Shown piece after piece: positions 61,327-64,000 of a stretch of DNA of 64,000 nucleotides. The DNA is from Rhodohalobacter sulfatireducens (GTDB taxonomy: Bacteria; Bacteroidota; Rhodothermia; Balneolales; Balneolaceae). The stretch covers positions 186,001 through 250,000 of the forward strand of contig NZ_JAKLWS010000004.1 of the NCBI RefSeq assembly GCF_022012475.1. The letters run 5' to 3'. A model generated the notes under the pieces. The model worked only from the letters and a program-made list of their open reading frames with translations, was not told where the DNA came from and did not search any database. Both the position numbers and the translations under genes were made by a program. Within the stretch, counting starts at the first letter, position 1, and every line of letters starts with the position of its first letter.

Positions 61327-62277
61327 ATGTCTTCCTGGACTCTAAAATCCATTCCACCGCACGACTGGTTTATCTGCCTCGATATCGATCCCTATTTTGA
61401 TCACGAGCACGAACCTGAGAAAATTTTTGAAGAGGGATTTACTCGTCCGCTTTCACTGAATGAAAGAGATATCATTGCAACGGTATTTTTTAATGGCGAT
61501 CCTGAAAATCCTGAATTTAATGTCGAGACAACGGAGAATCTCTCTAAAGATGAAATTGAACAGGCCAATCGCGTTTTAGCCCGAATTCTTGGTACTAATA
61601 TCGATCTGCGGCCCTTGTACGATCAAGCGTCTGATGATCCCGTACTCAGACCCAAACTGAACGAATTTTATGGATTGAAACGGATGGCTCGCGGCAATCT
61701 TCTTGAGGATATCATCAATCGAATCGTTCAGATGAGACTTTCGCATAAACCCACAGCCAAAAAGATGGTGTTTAAAGTCCGGGATGCGTATGGAACCCAT
61801 CTATCGCACAATGGGAAAAAGTTACCTTCCTGGCCACGACCCTTTCAATTGGCGAAAGCGAACCCGGCTCAAATAAGAAAACTGGGTCCTACACTGAAGA
61901 AGGGAGAATATTTAGTGGGTCTGGCACAGGATATGCTTGCCGGAGAAGTTGATCTCGATTACCTGGATAAAGAGGCTGAACCACAGGAGTTCTACGATAA
62001 GATCTCAGAAATCAGAGGAATCGGACCGACGACGGGCCAGGATCTAATGCTCTTCCGTGAACGTACAGATGCGGTTTTTCCAAGTAATATGACGAAAGGA
62101 GAAGAAAAAGGATTGCGAAAATGGATCATTATGAGCTATGGTGGCGATCCCTCAGATACAAGCCAAGAGGAATTTGAATCTATGATCGAAAGCTGGAAAG
62201 GTTATGAATCCGCAGCTATGGAATTTCTATTTGTGAATTATATTATCAGTTCAAAAAAGAAAAAGGCGAAGGATTGA
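61327..62277 (+). CDS. AlkA-like HhH-GPD protein with altered catalytic residue
   Basis: A 316-residue protein resembling alkyladenine DNA glycosylase AlkA. The N-terminal part begins SWTLKSIPPHDWFICLDIDPYF; the glycosylase core has GNLLEDIINRIVQMRLSHKPTAKKM and the helix-hairpin-helix ISEIRGIGPTTGQDLMLF at 226-243. Next comes TDAVFPSNMTK, where AlkA has the catalytic Asp (PDD): the aligned residue here is Asn254. The enzyme may be inactive as a glycosylase or use another residue. A divergent promoter is shared with the VapBC pair across about 130 bases. Confidence 0.75.
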   Translation: MSSWTLKSIPPHDWFICLDIDPYFDHEHEPEKIFEEGFTRPLSLNERDIIATVFFNGDPENPEFNVETTENLSKDEIEQANRVLARILGTNIDLRPLYDQASDDPVLRPKLNEFYGLKRMARGNLLEDIINRIVQMRLSHKPTAKKMVFKVRDAYGTHLSHNGKKLPSWPRPFQLAKANPAQIRKLGPTLKKGEYLVGLAQDMLAGEVDLDYLDKEAEPQEFYDKISEIRGIGPTTGQDLMLFRERTDAVFPSNMTKGEEKGLRKWIIMSYGGDPSDTSQEEFESMIESWKGYESAAMEFLFVNYIISSKKKKAKD

Positions 62278-62415
62278 TCGGCAGTCTTCAAGCTGGGGCA
62301 AGTGTTAAATCCGGTGCTTGAAAGCAAACATTGATATAATATAGGTTTTATCTTTCCGGAAGAATTATTTCACCATCCAGAAATCAAGGATGTCACTTGT
62401 GCTAGTTTCAATTCA

Positions 62416-63219
62416 TCAATCCGCAGTCTTAATATCAATCTCCCGTCCAATAAACCGTTCAGCCAACTCTCGAAATCGTTGTGGGCGATCACTCACATAA
62501 CAGGTTAACTCACCTTTTTTCCCGGAATCATTCAACAGATCCAGTTCCGAAAGTTTACCTTTTGCCATTTCGGCAACAGCTTCTGCAGAATCGATAATCT
62601 CAATCGGTTTTCCATTAAAATATTCCAGGATCGAATCTTTGAAAAGCGGATAGTGAGTGCACCCTAAAATAAGAGCCTCTACCCCATTGTTTCGAAACGG
62701 CTTAAGATAGATATCAATCGTCTGTTTGGCGATGGAATTATCTGTCCAACCCTCCTCGGCAAGAGGTACCAAAAGCGGACATGCCTTCGATTTTACGATC
62801 AACTCCTCATTCGCTTTTTTCAGAGACAGCTCATAGGCTCCCGACCCTACGGTTCCAAGTGTTCCGATCACACCGATATGCTTTTTACCGGATCGAATCG
62901 CAGAAATGGTTCCTGCGTCAATCACGTTCAGGACGGGAATATCTCCAACTGCTTCACATACGCCTGAAAATGCTGCCGCTGAAGCCGTGTTACAGGCAAT
63001 GATAATCATCTTTACCCCTTTCGCTTGAAGAAATCGGCTGATCTCAATCGAGTAATTTCGAATGGTTTGCTGTGATTTGATTCCGTACGGTACCCTGGCA
63101 GTGTCTCCGTAATAGATAATATCCTCGTTAGGGAGAGCCTCGGATACGGCTTTCGCTACTGTTAAACCACCAAGCCCGGAATCGAATATCCCGATCGGTG
63201 CATCCTTCCTAAAATTCAT
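62416..63219 (-). CDS. murI: glutamate racemase
   Basis: MurI makes D-glutamate for peptidoglycan. The 267 residues contain GIFDSGLGGLTV near residue 10, YYGDTARVPYG, the first catalytic Cys76 in IIACNTASAAAF and the second Cys187 in LILGCTHYPLF, with typical spacing. Length fits the family. The stop converges with the AlkA-like gene 138 bases away. It lies 4 bases after the quinone oxidoreductase stop, so the two may be cotranscribed. Confidence 0.95.
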   Translation of the reverse strand: MNFRKDAPIGIFDSGLGGLTVAKAVSEALPNEDIIYYGDTARVPYGIKSQQTIRNYSIEISRFLQAKGVKMIIIACNTASAAAFSGVCEAVGDIPVLNVIDAGTISAIRSGKKHIGVIGTLGTVGSGAYELSLKKANEELIVKSKACPLLVPLAEEGWTDNSIAKQTIDIYLKPFRNNGVEALILGCTHYPLFKDSILEYFNGKPIEIIDSAEAVAEMAKGKLSELDLLNDSGKKGELTCYVSDRPQRFRELAERFIGREIDIKTAD

Positions 63220-63223
63220 GAAT

Positions 63224-64000
63224 TTACATTCCCGTTAATATAATTTTTCCCGCGTTGAGGTTCTTTTTCATTCTTGAGTGAGCCTCCTCAACATCACTCC
63301 AATCATACACTGAGTCAATAATCGGCTTTAATGTTCCGTCCGAAAATAAACCAAGCGCTTTTTCTTTAAATTCTTTGGTAAGTTTTATTTTATACGCATC
63401 ACTTCTGTTTCGAAGTGTTGAGCCTTTGATCGTCAATCGTTTTCTCAAAATCGGCACTAAATTCATCTGATCCACTTTGGCACCGCCCAACATCGACAGG
63501 TAAACCAAACGCCCGTCCAATCCTAAAATTTTTATATTCATGTCCCAGTAAGGAGAACCCACAAAATCAATAATAAGGTCTACACAATTCTCTCCGAATT
63601 TCGACTCAATCACATCAGCAAAATTCTCTTCCTTATAATTGATGGACAGGCCTGAACCCAAATTTTCACATAGTTCATTTTTTTGATCCGTTCCAGCCGT
63701 TGAGATGATTCGTACATCATATAAATATTTTGCCAACTGAATTGCAGACGTTCCAACACCACTCGCACCGGCGTGGATTAAAATCGTTTCCTCTTTGGAT
63801 AATTCTCCCAACCAATCGATCGCCTGGAAAGCCGTGAGAAACACTTCGGGAATTCCGGCAGCTTCTTCAAAGGAGAGTTCCTCCGGAACGGGCATTGCCA
63901 TATTCTCATGGATGGTACAATACTCCGCATATCCGCCACCAGGCAGAAGCCCAAATACGGGATCCCCTTGTTTAAACTCTGTAACTCTGGATCCAACCTT
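63224..64000 (-). CDS. zinc-independent quinone oxidoreductase (5' truncated by window)
   Basis: A medium-chain dehydrogenase/reductase of the quinone oxidoreductase (Qor/PIG3) group that reduces quinones with NADPH. The frame is open to the window edge: upstream of the Met at 63901 it continues VGSRVTEFKQGDPVFGLLPG and AEYCTIHENMA, typical of the catalytic domain, so the Met at 63901 is internal. The visible 258 residues include PEVFLTAFQAIDWLGEL and the Rossmann motif ILIHAGASGVGTSAIQLAKYL, and end MKKNLNAGKIILTGM. About 60-70 residues are outside. No zinc-binding Cys cluster is seen. Confidence 0.88.
   Translation of the reverse strand, partial: KVGSRVTEFKQGDPVFGLLPGGGYAEYCTIHENMAMPVPEELSFEEAAGIPEVFLTAFQAIDWLGELSKEETILIHAGASGVGTSAIQLAKYLYDVRIISTAGTDQKNELCENLGSGLSINYKEENFADVIESKFGENCVDLIIDFVGSPYWDMNIKILGLDGRLVYLSMLGGAKVDQMNLVPILRKRLTIKGSTLRNRSDAYKIKLTKEFKEKALGLFSDGTLKPIIDSVYDWSDVEEAHSRMKKNLNAGKIILTGM

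Overview
The window looks like a chromosomal segment from a marine or halophilic member of the Balneolota/Rhodothermota side of the Bacteroidota group. This placement is inference from gene content: a TonB receptor with a carboxypeptidase-regulatory domain, an HmuY-type lipoprotein, a tricorn-type S41 protease, a lamin-tail protein with a gliding/FlgD-like C-terminus, two-component sensors with Reg_prop/Y_Y_Y propellers, and a FISUMP lipoprotein. Coding density is high. No rRNA, tRNA or CRISPR array was recognised. Both ends cut genes: a 3-methyladenine DNA glycosylase-type protein on the left and a quinone oxidoreductase on the right.

Layout. Positions 1-13,000 hold mixed housekeeping and transport genes: a DUF4160/DUF2442 pair, anhydromuramic acid kinase, an amino-acid permease fused to UspA-like domains, a YtrA-type ABC/GntR operon with an 18-bp palindrome in front, a FetAB-type exporter behind a long inverted repeat, an Xre/RES toxin-antitoxin pair and an SLC13/TrkA-C transporter. 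A large tricorn-like protease follows (13,165-16,332).

Positions 16,400-30,100 form a signalling island on the minus strand. It carries two paralogous modules, each response regulator - small unrelated protein - propeller histidine kinase, separated by a three-gene operon of InlB-repeat lipoproteins. Five copies of a shared inverted repeat (AACTACAT-N4-ATGTAGTG type) lie before both response regulators, before the lipoprotein operon, before a small exported protein and before a short unannotated unit that ends in a good terminator. I read these as operators of one regulon; this is the least explained part of the window.

Positions 30,200-37,700 are a complete haem uptake operon read right to left: TonB receptor, HmuY-like lipoprotein, HmuS, HmuT, HmuU, HmuV, with a metalloregulator-like box before the receptor. 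Degenerate palindromic repeats sit inside it and one supplies the end of HmuT. A decayed IS1595 transposase, a ribbon-helix-helix/zinc-ribbon regulator with MerC, and ScpB follow.

Positions 40,900-45,900 hold an aspartoacylase-type zinc hydrolase with two tandem GCS2 carboxylate-amine ligases, each fused to a CBS pair. After a SirB1-like protein and a gamma-glutamyltransferase comes a 2,464-residue secreted protein with seven lamin-tail domains, then a metallopeptidase/propeller/barrel protein, a VapBC pair, an AlkA-like protein whose catalytic Asp appears to be Asn, and glutamate racemase. The gamma-glutamyl chemistry (GCS2 ligases, gamma-glutamyltransferase, glutamate racemase) and the cell-wall recycling gene anmK are neighbours rather than one proven pathway.
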